Shown piece by piece: positions 9,251-17,518 of a stretch of 64,000 nucleotides of DNA. The DNA is from Pirellulaceae bacterium. Its GTDB lineage: Bacteria; Planctomycetota; Planctomycetia; Pirellulales; Pirellulaceae. Numbering within the stretch: position 1 is the stretch's first letter; each line of letters opens with the position of its first letter. A model generated the notes under the pieces. The model saw only the letters and a list, made by a program, of their open reading frames with translations, had not been told where the DNA came from and did no database searches. A program made the position numbers and the translations under genes. The stretch lies in NCBI GenBank assembly GCA_022448645.1, contig JAKVBZ010000014.1, positions 1 to 64,000 of the forward strand, in the 5' to 3' direction.

Positions 9251-10954
9251 TTAGTGATTCAGAATAAATTCATTGGAGTTGAGGATAGCCCACCAAATAT
9301 CTTGGAGGGCTGCTGTGGCATCTCCTTTACGGGCAACCAGCAATCCGTTGGCATACATTTTTTCCTGGCGTGTTGGTCGACGTGCCAAGCCGGCCAGGTA
9401 GAGGTAGTCAATCTTGCGTACGTTGCTCATCTGACCATTGGCAATCGCATGCAGGAATCCTCCTGAATCGTTGCTGGTGGCCCGTTTAATCAAAGCACCA
9501 TTGAACATCATCAGAGCCTGTTGGATCGAACCATTAAAAGAAGTGGATTCACCGCCCTCATCCGTCCCAAAGGCCGAAACAAACTGCTGCAGCCAGGCAC
9601 TCTTATCCGCTTCCTGATCTTCATAGCTGCTACGAGTTTTGTGAGCTTTCGTCGCCGTGAGCAGTGACTCATACAACTGTTCGGCCTGCATTTGCCGTAA
9701 GTAAAAATGGCTGAATCGGGGAGGCAAACCGAGTTGTGGGTCATCAGCTTCGTTGGCTCGTTTGATTCGGCTGGAAAGCGAATAAGGCTCACTCAATACA
9801 ATCCACCGCATCAGCTGTTGCAGATCATAACTATTACTGGAAAACTGGTCCGCCAAATAGTTGAGCAGGTCGGGGTGAGAAGGAATGTTGTCGGGTCGCA
9901 TGTCGTCGATTGGCTTGGTAAAGCCATAACCCAGAAAATGTCCCCACATGCGGTTCGCAATCGCTTCGGACATATAGCTCGATTTTGCGACCAACTCGGC
10001 AAGTTCCTGGCGTCGCTCGACCTCCGAGACGTATCCGCTGCGTCCGATTTCGCTCCCGTCTACGAACACGGGATAGGCCACCTTGAGCAACCCGTTCCGT
10101 AGTTCGTAGTAAATCTCAGCCTCCTGAGGTTGCCCCCCTTCGCCCGCAAAATCCTGATTGGCCAGATCTGCTACTCGTATCCGGCGGGTGCCCGGCTGGA
10201 ACTGGCGTACTGCAACCGTTTGGCGGAAGAAGGCATTCATCTCCCAAAACTTGGCCTGTTTCCAATCGTTGAAAGGATGATTGTGGCACTGGGTACACTG
10301 GACCTGCATCCCCAGAAAAATCCGGGAAGTGTCGGCAGTTGCCTGTGTGGCATTTTCGTCCAGTTTACCAATCAAGAAATTGACCGCGCCGTTAAAGCCG
10401 TCAGTGCCCGGCGTGTTCGATCCCGTGGCACTAATCAACTCGTAGACAAGCTGATCATACGGTTTGTTGCGCGCAAAACTGTCTCTTAAGTACTTCTGCA
10501 TCCCGGCACGGTTGATGGGTGACCGGTTGTTGGTACCGCCGCTTCGACCAATCAACAAATTGGTCCAGATGGTTGTCCAGTGGCGCGCATATTCCTCCAC
10601 ATAGCGATCATCGAATAGAAGTCGATCTACCAATTCAATGCGTTTGGACTTGGACGAATCTTTGAAAAAAGCTTCCAATTCATCAACCGTCGGGATGCGC
10701 CCAATTAAATCCAGATAGACTCGGCGACACCACTCTCCTTCGGTGGCGGGTGCCGACGGCGACAATTCGTATTCCTGCCACCCTCCGCGAATCTGCAGGT
10801 TGATTTCGGTCACCTGCGGGATACCAGGATCGAAAACTTTTTCAGCAGCGCTCACCAAATTGGCCAGCAAGACCAAGGCCAGTGGTGCCATGATGACCAT
10901 CAAGATTCGAGCTGAGACAGCTACCGGATATCGTAGGACAACTAAGCTTCGCAT
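9251..10954 (-). CDS. DUF1549 and DUF1553 domain protein
   Basis: The 567-residue exported protein has a signal peptide (to about residue 36), an N-terminal DUF1549 domain (CRRVYLDLIGRIPTVDELEAF, then ARHWTTIWTNLLIGRSGG) and a C-terminal DUF1553 domain (SYMSEAIANRMWGHFLGYGF, DLQQLMRWIVLSEPYSLSS). One CxxCH motif lies between them in VQCTQCHNHPFNDW, which could hold a single c-type haem. Unlike many family members it lacks the separate N-terminal planctomycete cytochrome C domain. It is the first gene of the pair with DUF1501. Functions proposed for such pairs include polysaccharide or sulfated-polymer utilisation, but nothing in the neighbourhood names a substrate. Confidence 0.93.
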   Translation of the reverse strand: MRSLVVLRYPVAVSARILMVIMAPLALVLLANLVSAAEKVFDPGIPQVTEINLQIRGGWQEYELSPSAPATEGEWCRRVYLDLIGRIPTVDELEAFFKDSSKSKRIELVDRLLFDDRYVEEYARHWTTIWTNLLIGRSGGTNNRSPINRAGMQKYLRDSFARNKPYDQLVYELISATGSNTPGTDGFNGAVNFLIGKLDENATQATADTSRIFLGMQVQCTQCHNHPFNDWKQAKFWEMNAFFRQTVAVRQFQPGTRRIRVADLANQDFAGEGGQPQEAEIYYELRNGLLKVAYPVFVDGSEIGRSGYVSEVERRQELAELVAKSSYMSEAIANRMWGHFLGYGFTKPIDDMRPDNIPSHPDLLNYLADQFSSNSYDLQQLMRWIVLSEPYSLSSRIKRANEADDPQLGLPPRFSHFYLRQMQAEQLYESLLTATKAHKTRSSYEDQEADKSAWLQQFVSAFGTDEGGESTSFNGSIQQALMMFNGALIKRATSNDSGGFLHAIANGQMSNVRKIDYLYLAGLARRPTRQEKMYANGLLVARKGDATAALQDIWWAILNSNEFILNH

Positions 10955-11603
10955 GTGTTCACCGATCGGTCGTTGAAATCAGGACATGCTCTCTCTATCC
11001 ATGAGACAAGGAGAAACCCTCCAGGGCAAGTCTTACCTTGATTTTGGCCCCCCAAAAAATCATCGGTCAATCTTGTTTTTTTCTTGTCACCATCAGGCAT
11101 CGACCACGCCCAACTGTATCAAAAACGAACACATGTTCAATTTTGATACACGCAAAAAAATAGGGCGAGTTGGAAGCTGCTATTCCAACTCGCCCTGAAC
11201 CCAGCGGAATGGCCGTTAGGCCGATTCGGATGCGTCTGCCTCATTCTGCCCGAGAACTGTCTGAACCCCCCAAAAAAAGGCTTTTTTTAAGGGATTCTTG
11301 TGGTTCTGCCTCTCTCGGAGTCGACCCCACAAAACAGCCTCTTTCTCTGTTCCGCACCCCGCGGCAAAGGTTGCCTCTTCCCTTTGCACTTCTCTGCTCA
11401 TTACTCATGTCAACTCTAATGCATACAACGTGCCAAAAGTTGTTTTTGCGCCCAAATTCGAATGATTCAACAAATCGGGATAGTCCGACGATGATGGATA
11501 AAGGGGTTAACCCAGGTAGGAGGACACAGGCGGCGCTGTCTGTTTTCATCCTTCCAAGAGGCAGTTTTAGGCCGACAAATCACCGCGAAGGGGAGGACAA
11601 GTT
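10955..11603. other. 650-base gene-free stretch
   Basis: No convincing gene. It should hold the promoter of the DUF1549/DUF1501 pair and the promoter and leader of the lipoprotein gene. It contains an orphan minus-strand terminator (11151-11196), a palindrome GGGTTAACCC at 11504-11513 and homopolymer-rich DNA around 11269-11290 (C6A7, then GGC, then T7). Short frames of 60-150 codons here lack ribosome sites and recognisable domains. Confidence 0.6.
11151..11196 (-). terminator. Intrinsic terminator, minus strand, no obvious upstream gene
   Basis: A perfect 14-base stem (11162-11175 with 11183-11196) with a 7-base loop; read on the minus strand it is followed by A and then seven T. This is a textbook rho-independent terminator for leftward transcription. 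The nearest minus-strand gene upstream is the FabF-like gene ending at 11934, with a plus-strand gene in between. Confidence 0.8.
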
Positions 11604-11861
11604 ATGGCACGCATCTTGAGCGGGCTAGCATTGGTGTTGTTTGTATCTTTGGCCACCGGCTGCCAACATCATGCTCGTGTAGGTGGCTGGGGAGCCGGCG
11701 CTGACTGTTCATCTGGGCCGGGCGGATGTGCGAGTGGTGGTCCTGAATTGCCGGCCAATGCTAGGAACACTGGCCCAACACATACGGTGAACTACCCGTA
11801 CTACACGCTGAAGGGTCCTAGAGATTTCTTGATGAAGAACCCTGCCAGTATTGGCCCTTGA
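11604..11861 (+). CDS. Small lipoprotein, planctomycete type
   Basis: The 85-residue protein has a lipoprotein signal with lipobox LATGC at residues 16-20, so it should be acylated on Cys20 and anchored to a membrane. The mature part is Gly/Ser/Cys rich, then ends with VNYPYYTLKGPRDFLMKNP, which I recall as the conserved C-terminal block (YPYYT..GPRDFL..NP.SIG) of short planctomycete surface proteins of unknown function. GGGGAGGA lies 8 bases before the ATG, a strong ribosome site. It stands alone between the DUF pair and the fatty-acid-like cluster. Confidence 0.75.
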   Translation: MARILSGLALVLFVSLATGCQHHARVGGWGAGADCSSGPGGCASGGPELPANARNTGPTHTVNYPYYTLKGPRDFLMKNPASIGP

Positions 11862-11933
11862 GGTTCGAGTCAGGACAGCGTGGTGTGCTGGTCGTGTGTG
11901 CTGGTCACTGTCAAGCGTCCGACGGTCCCACCG

Positions 11934-13220
11934 CTACGAATGAAACCGCGCCAGCGCGAGCGTAATGTTTTGACCACCAAAACCAAAGCTGTTGCTGAGT
12001 GCCACATCACAGTTTGCCAACTGTCTGGCTTCGTTGGGCACGTAGTCTAAATCGCATTCGGGATCGGGTTGTTCGTAATTGATGGTGGGAGGCAACACGC
12101 GATCGCGGAGCGCTTGCAGGCAGACAATCACTTCGGTCGCACCTGCGGCGGCAATCAGATGTCCCATCATGCTCTTGGTACTGGAGACGGGTATCTTGCC
12201 GGCCTGATCTCTAAAAACGGTTCTGCAGGCGCGCGTTTCCACTTTGTCATTCACGGTGGTACTGGTTCCATGCGCGTTGACGTAGTCGACATCGGCGGGT
12301 GTGAGGCCTGCGTCGCGCATCGCCAGGCCCATGCAAGACGCTGCTCCACGACCTTCGGGATGGATATCGGTAATCCGAAAGGCATCGGCGCTCGAGCCGT
12401 ATCCAATGATTTCACCATGAATGTTTGCGCCTCGACGGCGGGCATGTTCCAATTCTTCGAGAACCAACATGGCAGCTCCTTCACCGAGAACGAAGCCATC
12501 ACGTCCTTGGTCGAAGGGTCGCGACGCTTTGGTTGGTTCGTCATTCCGCGTCGACAAGGCTGTCAGCAGGTTAAAGCCAGTGACTCCGAAGGGATGGATC
12601 ATGCTGTGTAGTCCGCCCGACAGCATAACATCAGCATCTCCGCGACGAATCAACTCGGTCGCTTCTCCAATCGCTTGACTGCTGGCGGCACAGGCGGTGA
12701 GACAATTGGAATTGGGGCCTTGAGCATCAAACATGCCGGCCATGTGTGCTGCCGGCAGGCTGGGTTCCTGTTCCAGGTCTTTTATGGGGTTGATGATTTC
12801 CAGTCCACGTTGAGCAAACCGGTTTTTGTCGTATCCTTCGTCGTGCAGAGAGGCCATCATGATTTGGCTGAAAGACGCAAAGTCCGAATCGCCTTCACCA
12901 CTGCCCAGATAAACTCCAAAACGAGTAGGAGTCAGCGCTCGATCCAGAATCCCAGCTTGATTTACGGCTTGTTCAGCTGCCGCCGCAGCGAACTGCGTAT
13001 GTCGCGCTCGGCGCATCCATTGATCGCCTGAGGTGACAGCGCGACTCACGTCCCATTCTTTGATCTGGGCCGCGATTCTGGTCGGGAAGCGACTGGCATC
13101 AAAGATCGTGGTGGGGCCCACGCCCGATTGGCCTTCCTGGAGCGCCGTCCAGACGGTTTCCACATCGTGACCTAGTGGATTGATCAGACCGGTACCAGTG
13201 ACGACAACGCGGCGTTTCAT
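11934..13220 (-). CDS. Beta-ketoacyl-ACP synthase II-like (FabF family)
   Basis: The 428-residue protein condenses an acyl group with malonyl-ACP. The thiolase-fold catalytic triad is intact: Cys177 in LTACAAS, His317 in NAHGTST and His354 after Lys349 in STKSMMGHL. A family-typical C-terminus (NSFGFGGQN) is present. It is the last gene of a minus-strand group with two hotdog proteins and an acyl carrier protein. Such a set, without FabD, FabG or FabH beside it, suggests a specialised acyl chain rather than the housekeeping fatty acid pathway. It could also be the primary FabF of the genome; sequence alone does not separate the two. Confidence 0.92.
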   Translation of the reverse strand: MKRRVVVTGTGLINPLGHDVETVWTALQEGQSGVGPTTIFDASRFPTRIAAQIKEWDVSRAVTSGDQWMRRARHTQFAAAAAEQAVNQAGILDRALTPTRFGVYLGSGEGDSDFASFSQIMMASLHDEGYDKNRFAQRGLEIINPIKDLEQEPSLPAAHMAGMFDAQGPNSNCLTACAASSQAIGEATELIRRGDADVMLSGGLHSMIHPFGVTGFNLLTALSTRNDEPTKASRPFDQGRDGFVLGEGAAMLVLEELEHARRRGANIHGEIIGYGSSADAFRITDIHPEGRGAASCMGLAMRDAGLTPADVDYVNAHGTSTTVNDKVETRACRTVFRDQAGKIPVSSTKSMMGHLIAAAGATEVIVCLQALRDRVLPPTINYEQPDPECDLDYVPNEARQLANCDVALSNSFGFGGQNITLALARFHS

Positions 13221-13255
13221 AGGGCGTAAAAATTGGGGTTCATGGCTATCGCAGA

Positions 13256-13798
13256 CTATAGCATGCTGGCAGATCGTTCCAGATCAACCTGTTGGAACAG
13301 TTGGGGCACTTTCAAGGGGAGCCCATCAGGCCCTTGGCCAACTTCGTAAAGCTTCCACAGTTGGAGAAGTCGCCACAGTTCCTGTGGGTCAAACAGGCTT
13401 TCGGCAATCTCTTGCCCTAAGTGCGCAAAGACCAATTTGGCCTCCGCAACCAATTCGTCACCCTGGGCAACGCGAGCATCAGCGCTGACGATAGCGCCAT
13501 CATCCTGGATTTGTTCGAGTCGCGCCGTGTAGACCAGACAGTCTCCGGGACGAGCATCGCGAGAAAAACTGGCTCGTGAAACCTTCGCAAGAACCACACG
13601 ATGTGCAAAATGGTTCGCTTCGGCGACCAGGATACCTCCGGTCTGCGCAAAGCCTTCTACGATCAAGCTAGTAGGCAACACGGCCTGTCCGGGGACGTAA
13701 CTCGACACATGAACTTCACCCAAGGTGACGTTCTTGTGAGCAACAGCTCTACTGCCGCTTTCGAATTCGACAAATTGGTCAATCCAGAACCAGCGCAT
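13256..13798 (-). CDS. FabZ-like hotdog protein lacking the catalytic His
   Basis: The 180-residue protein has the hotdog dehydratase layout (SYVPGQAVLPTSLIVEGFAQ aligning with the FabZ block HFPGxPxxPGxLxxEaxxQ). The catalytic Glu is present (Glu48) but the His of the HFPG motif is replaced by Tyr34. FabZ needs this His for dehydration of 3-hydroxyacyl-ACP, so this member may be inactive as a dehydratase, act as a partner subunit of the other hotdog protein, or do a thioesterase-like job. It lies 35 bases upstream of the FabF-like gene and after a 260-base gap from the acyl carrier protein gene. Its C-terminus (about residues 130-180) is a helical extension beyond normal FabZ length. Confidence 0.8.
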   Translation of the reverse strand: MRWFWIDQFVEFESGSRAVAHKNVTLGEVHVSSYVPGQAVLPTSLIVEGFAQTGGILVAEANHFAHRVVLAKVSRASFSRDARPGDCLVYTARLEQIQDDGAIVSADARVAQGDELVAEAKLVFAHLGQEIAESLFDPQELWRLLQLWKLYEVGQGPDGLPLKVPQLFQQVDLERSASML

Positions 13799-14057
13799 GG
13801 TGAGGATGTTGCTGTTTTGACGCGGTTATTGCCAAGGACATCATCTAGTGACTGAAACTGTAAAAACAGTCGGCGAACGGTTGCAAGTCCGTAATGGAAA
13901 TGTCTTGTAAAACTTGAGCCGAATGCTTCGTCGTTAGGTCATTTTACGTCTGTCGTCGTGAAACACCAACAACGTTGCTAACGCCAAATCACTACTGCAA
14001 TCCACCAAAGTGTTGTTTCATTTTCAGCGGGTGCGTACTTACACCACACGGAGCATG

Positions 14058-14453
14058 TCATGCTGCTTTTCGTAATTTGCCTTCCACGAAACTGCACATG
14101 TCATTCACCGTAAGCAGCGATGCAAAGTCGGCCACCACCGGATTGTCTTCGAATTTGCTCAGATCGGCAAACGGCATTCGCTGTCGGAGACGCACCAAAC
14201 CCACCGAATTCAATTTCCCCTCCTCCAAAAGTTCAGTATTCGTCAGGATGTCGTCGGGAAGGAGTTCTCCGCGTGGAATTTCAACGTCAAAGGTCTTTTC
14301 CAGATTGTAAACAATGTCGAGAAAATCGATCGATTCGGCACCAAGGTCTCCGACGAGCGTGGCATCCTGGGTGACTTCGTCGTCATCCACACCTAACGCA
14401 TCAACCAACACTGTTCGGACTTTGTTGTCGATTTCTGGTCTTCCAACTGACAT
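14058..14453 (-). CDS. Acyl carrier protein with C-terminal extension
   Basis: The first 60 residues are a typical acyl carrier protein: DLGAESIDFLDIVYNLEK with Ser41 as the expected phosphopantetheine site, preceded by the acidic helix I region. At 131 residues it is about 50 longer than AcpP; the extra part (GKLNSVGLVRLRQRMPFADL and following) lies before a last helix (FVEGKLRKAA). From memory this long form recurs in planctomycete fatty-acid-like clusters. It should carry the growing acyl chain for the neighbouring synthase and hotdog enzymes. The ribosome site GGAGG lies a few bases upstream of the ATG. It follows the first hotdog gene by 87 bases. Confidence 0.88.
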   Translation of the reverse strand: MSVGRPEIDNKVRTVLVDALGVDDDEVTQDATLVGDLGAESIDFLDIVYNLEKTFDVEIPRGELLPDDILTNTELLEEGKLNSVGLVRLRQRMPFADLSKFEDNPVVADFASLLTVNDMCSFVEGKLRKAA

Positions 14454-14540
14454 GAAGTAAACCTCCTATGTTTAAACTTCGACTTGTTAGTGCTAGGGAT
14501 TTTATCTGGTTAGAACGTCCTGCTGAGTGCCAAGAGTCGA

Positions 14541-15146
14541 TTAAGAATCCACCGGTTCCAGCAGGCAATTCGGTTCACAAATGGATTGGAAAATATGTTC
14601 CAGTTCTTTGTTCATGGATGAGGGGGGACTCGAGCTGGTGTGGTGCGACCGCATTTCGGTTGGTTGGTCACAAATGGATTCGGCAAAAGCCAAAACCCAC
14701 CTCCCTGACACTGCGGAATGCTCACCCACACATCCTCGGACTTGTAACGTCGTTTGGTTTTCCTTTTGCTGTACAACCTCGGCAGACAATTGCAATGTGT
14801 CACCTGGCCGAACAAACGATCCAAATTTTACATTTCGTACATCACTCAACCGAGGAAACCCTTGTTGGAATCGATCGGCGACACACAACAGCCAACCACA
14901 GGTCTGGAAGGCTGATTCCATCATCAATACACCTGGCATTACAGGAAAACCAGGAAAGTGATCTTGGAGGTAGGGTTCGTCAGGTCGCAATTGCTTTTGC
15001 GTGACAATGCGCAACGTGTCCAGCTCCGTAATCCGATCAATCAAGGGAAAATACATCGGTGATATAGGCCACCAAACATGGGCTAAAATGGCTGATTTGG
15101 GTTGCAGAGTATAGCGACGAGGCTGACAGACGGCAAGCGAAATCAT
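14541..15146 (-). CDS. 3-hydroxyacyl-ACP dehydratase (FabZ-like)
   Basis: The 201-residue hotdog protein keeps both catalytic residues in DHFPGFPVMPGVLMMESAFQ (His63 and Glu77), so it should dehydrate 3-hydroxyacyl-ACP to the trans-2-enoyl form. I use the start at 15146, which has AGGTAGGA 5 bases upstream; Met31 (15056) is nearer the usual FabZ N-terminus but lacks a ribosome site. It is the first gene of the minus-strand acyl cluster and diverges from the PTS enzyme I gene. The C-terminal 45 residues are polar and beyond the standard fold. Together with the acyl carrier protein and FabF-like synthase it suggests production of an unsaturated acyl chain. Confidence 0.87.
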   Translation of the reverse strand: MISLAVCQPRRYTLQPKSAILAHVWWPISPMYFPLIDRITELDTLRIVTQKQLRPDEPYLQDHFPGFPVMPGVLMMESAFQTCGWLLCVADRFQQGFPRLSDVRNVKFGSFVRPGDTLQLSAEVVQQKENQTTLQVRGCVGEHSAVSGRWVLAFAESICDQPTEMRSHHTSSSPPSSMNKELEHIFQSICEPNCLLEPVDS

Positions 15147-15372
15147 GAGTGTCCTACCTGAACCGCAAAATAAGTCTAGCGAGGCACTTTTGACGCTAGC
15201 GTTTTCGACGTTGGGATGCTTCCCAAATTGCCAAACATCGCTGGTGGTGTTTCAGCTTTGTATTGGTCAATGGTGAACCCACGGCGCTGGCCGTTGGCTC
15301 ATCCCCAAGCCCCCTAAGAAGGACCTTTAGTCCTGATTCTTGAGGCGGGCCATCCGTGGTACATTGCCGGTC

Positions 15373-17136
15373 ATGCGTAAGGGCATCGCTGTATCACCGG
15401 GCGTTGCGGTTGGCAAGGCATATTGCATTCACGAGATCTTTGTTGATCCGGACCGCAAACGGCTTGAAGAACAAGACATCACCGCTGAGCTCGCCCGTTA
15501 TGAAACGGCTCGAGACCGCGCTGCAGCCGATTTGCGCGCGTTACGGAGGAAGGTCGAAGCCCAGGTTGGCCAAGAAGAAGCGGCCATTTTTCGAGCCCAC
15601 GAGACCATTTTGCAAGACACTGCGTTTACGAAGCAAGTGCGCGGATGGATTGTGGATGATCGGGTAACAGCTTCAGCCGCGCTGCATCAACTTTTGCACC
15701 AGTATTCCTCACTGTTCACGCGAACCAAAGATGAATACTTGAGGGAGCGGTTGAGTGACCTGAGAGACGTCATTGTCCGCATCAGTACACATCTTAGCGA
15801 TGTTCTGAGACCCGATTTTGGAGGGCTGGATGGCCCCGTGATCGTTGTGGTGGATGAACTCTTACCGTCGCAGGTGATCGCGCTCGGGGACCTTGAAGTC
15901 AAGGGAATCGTGACAGAACGAGGAAGTCAGACCAGCCACGCCGCCATCATTGCTAGAAGCCGGGGCATTCCGGCCGTGTCGGGTGTCCGTGGAGTCATGC
16001 GACAGGTGAAAACAGGCGACACCATTGTGGTGGACGGACGCGACGGTCACGTGATCGTGAAAGCCGATAGCGAGCAACTGAGTGCATTTCGTAAGTTGGA
16101 ACGAGAGTTTTTTCATCTTAAAGATCAACTTGCCGAGAACCGCCATCAACCAGCTGTGTCGGCGGACGGAGAATCCATTCAGCTACTCGCAAATATCAAT
16201 ACCATGGCGGACGCCAAGGCAGCTCAAGCCATGGGGGCTTCCGGAGTAGGGCTATATCGCACCGAATTCCTGTATTTGACCCATCCTGATGTTCCTGATG
16301 AAGAGGAACAACTGGCAGACTACCGTCGTATGATCGAGGCCAGTCCGGGGCAAGTCGTCACGATTCGCACGCTAGACATTGGTGGTGACAAAACGGTTCC
16401 CTATTTGGGACACACACACCAGGAAGCAAATCCATTTTTAGGCTGGCGTTCCATTCGTCTCTCCTTCGAACACCCAGAGTTTTTTCTCACGCAAATTCGC
16501 GCTATCCTGCGCGCAGCTGCCGAGGCCGAAGAAAACGGCAACCGTGTGCAGTTGATGTGCCCGATGATTTCCACTTACGAAGAGATGCGCCGCGTTCGCA
16601 ACATGGTGCGTCGAGCTCAGCGTTCACTGCAGGAGGAAGGCAAGGGATTTGGCAGCGTACCCTTGGGCATGATGTTAGAAGTTCCCGCCGCTGCCGTGAC
16701 CATCGACTCCATGCTGAATATCGTCGACTTTGTCTCCATCGGTTCCAACGATTTGGTGCAATATTTGATGGCAGCAGATCGCGACAATCCTAAGGTCAAT
16801 CATCTCTGCCAGCCTCTGAGCCCTCCGGTACTACGCGTGCTGCGTAGCGTCATCCGAACGTGCTTGCAAGCTAGCAAACCGGTCACTTTGTGTGGTGAGA
16901 TGGCTGCCATGCCCAGTGCGTTCGTATTGTTGTATGGCATGGGCCTGCGTTCATTCAGCATGAGTCCCGCTTTTGTACCGTCCATGAAGGATCTGGCCAG
17001 TCACTTGACGGCACAAGACGCAGAAAGGATTCTGCAACACGTGTTAGGCTTGCGAACACACACCCAAATACGTCGCTACGTACACGATCGAATTTGCGAA
17101 TTGGCTCCCAATCTGGCGCTGCTGGATACGAATTAA
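15373..17136 (+). CDS. ptsI: Phosphoenolpyruvate-protein phosphotransferase (PTS enzyme I)
   Basis: The 587-residue enzyme takes the phosphoryl group from phosphoenolpyruvate and passes it to HPr. Domains in order: N-terminal HPr-interacting and phosphohistidine part (KGIAVSPGVAVGKAY), the active-site His189 in GSQTSHAAIIARSRGI, then the PEP-binding TIM barrel (GLYRTEFLYL, MCPMIST, GSNDLVQYLMAADR) with the active-site Cys in VTLCGEMAA. Length matches enzyme I. ATG 15373 starts at the conserved N-terminus; a TTG at 15340 would add 11 residues. No HPr or sugar permease is nearby, so it may serve a regulatory phosphorelay rather than sugar uptake; that is inference. Confidence 0.93.
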   Translation: MRKGIAVSPGVAVGKAYCIHEIFVDPDRKRLEEQDITAELARYETARDRAAADLRALRRKVEAQVGQEEAAIFRAHETILQDTAFTKQVRGWIVDDRVTASAALHQLLHQYSSLFTRTKDEYLRERLSDLRDVIVRISTHLSDVLRPDFGGLDGPVIVVVDELLPSQVIALGDLEVKGIVTERGSQTSHAAIIARSRGIPAVSGVRGVMRQVKTGDTIVVDGRDGHVIVKADSEQLSAFRKLEREFFHLKDQLAENRHQPAVSADGESIQLLANINTMADAKAAQAMGASGVGLYRTEFLYLTHPDVPDEEEQLADYRRMIEASPGQVVTIRTLDIGGDKTVPYLGHTHQEANPFLGWRSIRLSFEHPEFFLTQIRAILRAAAEAEENGNRVQLMCPMISTYEEMRRVRNMVRRAQRSLQEEGKGFGSVPLGMMLEVPAAAVTIDSMLNIVDFVSIGSNDLVQYLMAADRDNPKVNHLCQPLSPPVLRVLRSVIRTCLQASKPVTLCGEMAAMPSAFVLLYGMGLRSFSMSPAFVPSMKDLASHLTAQDAERILQHVLGLRTHTQIRRYVHDRICELAPNLALLDTN

Positions 17137-17518
17137 TCTCTAGGTCGATCGTGACTTTGGTGCCCGGCTGGCAAGACGCAGCCTCACAAATGCCATCTTG
17201 CAGCCCGCCATCCGAACTGAGTCAGGCCGTTTATCGTATGGAAGTTGGGGAATGCATCCCGTTTCGCACGAAAACAGGCCAGACCTGCAAGCAAACGCCA
17301 TGAAATATTTGCGTCTTCTGACATCGAGATCTTGTGGCGGCAGGGCGCAAGCCCTCCGATTGCCACAACTTATCGAAATACTGGGGACTTGGGCCCTGCC
17401 GCCAAATTGTCTGTCAGCGTGTTGCCTCGCAGGCCCTTTTTCAACGGACCGAGAATTCTCCACAAGATTTACTTGCTGACGGTAACTAACCGTAGTCAAG
17501 CGTCATTCAGAAAGTGCC
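17137..17518 (+). other. 380-base leader region of the sigma operon
   Basis: No gene. The stretch separates ptsI from the ECF sigma gene and holds the hairpin set at 17332-17404 plus a smaller hairpin ACGGT-AACTA-ACCGT (about 17479-17493) that ends some 25 bases before the sigma start codon. The promoter of the sigma operon probably lies here. Confidence 0.5.
17332..17404 (+). promoter_or_regulatory. Mutually exclusive RNA hairpins upstream of an ECF sigma gene
   Basis: Structure 1: TTGTGGC (17332-17338) pairs with GCCACAA (17362-17368), enclosing AGGGC-GCAA-GCCCT (17342-17355), a stem closed by a GNRA loop. Structure 2: TGGCGGCAGGGC (17335-17346) pairs perfectly over 12 bases with GCCCTGCCGCCA (17393-17404). 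The 5' strands overlap, so only one can form at a time, as in attenuators and riboswitches. No poly-U tract follows directly, so a transcription-terminator role is not evident. Confidence 0.4.

Noticed and set aside
7968..10954. Possible mobile element in the DUF1549/DUF1501 region
   Set aside because: These are standard planctomycete exported families; no transposase, terminal repeats or target duplication is visible.
11241..11549. 102-codon minus-strand frame ending before the orphan terminator
   Set aside because: Shine-Dalgarno-like bases abut the ATG with no spacing and the product has no recognisable features; a small RNA is a better guess.
12069..12611. 180-codon plus-strand frame
   Set aside because: Lies fully antisense to the FabF-like gene, which has strong catalytic motifs; no domain or ribosome site of its own.
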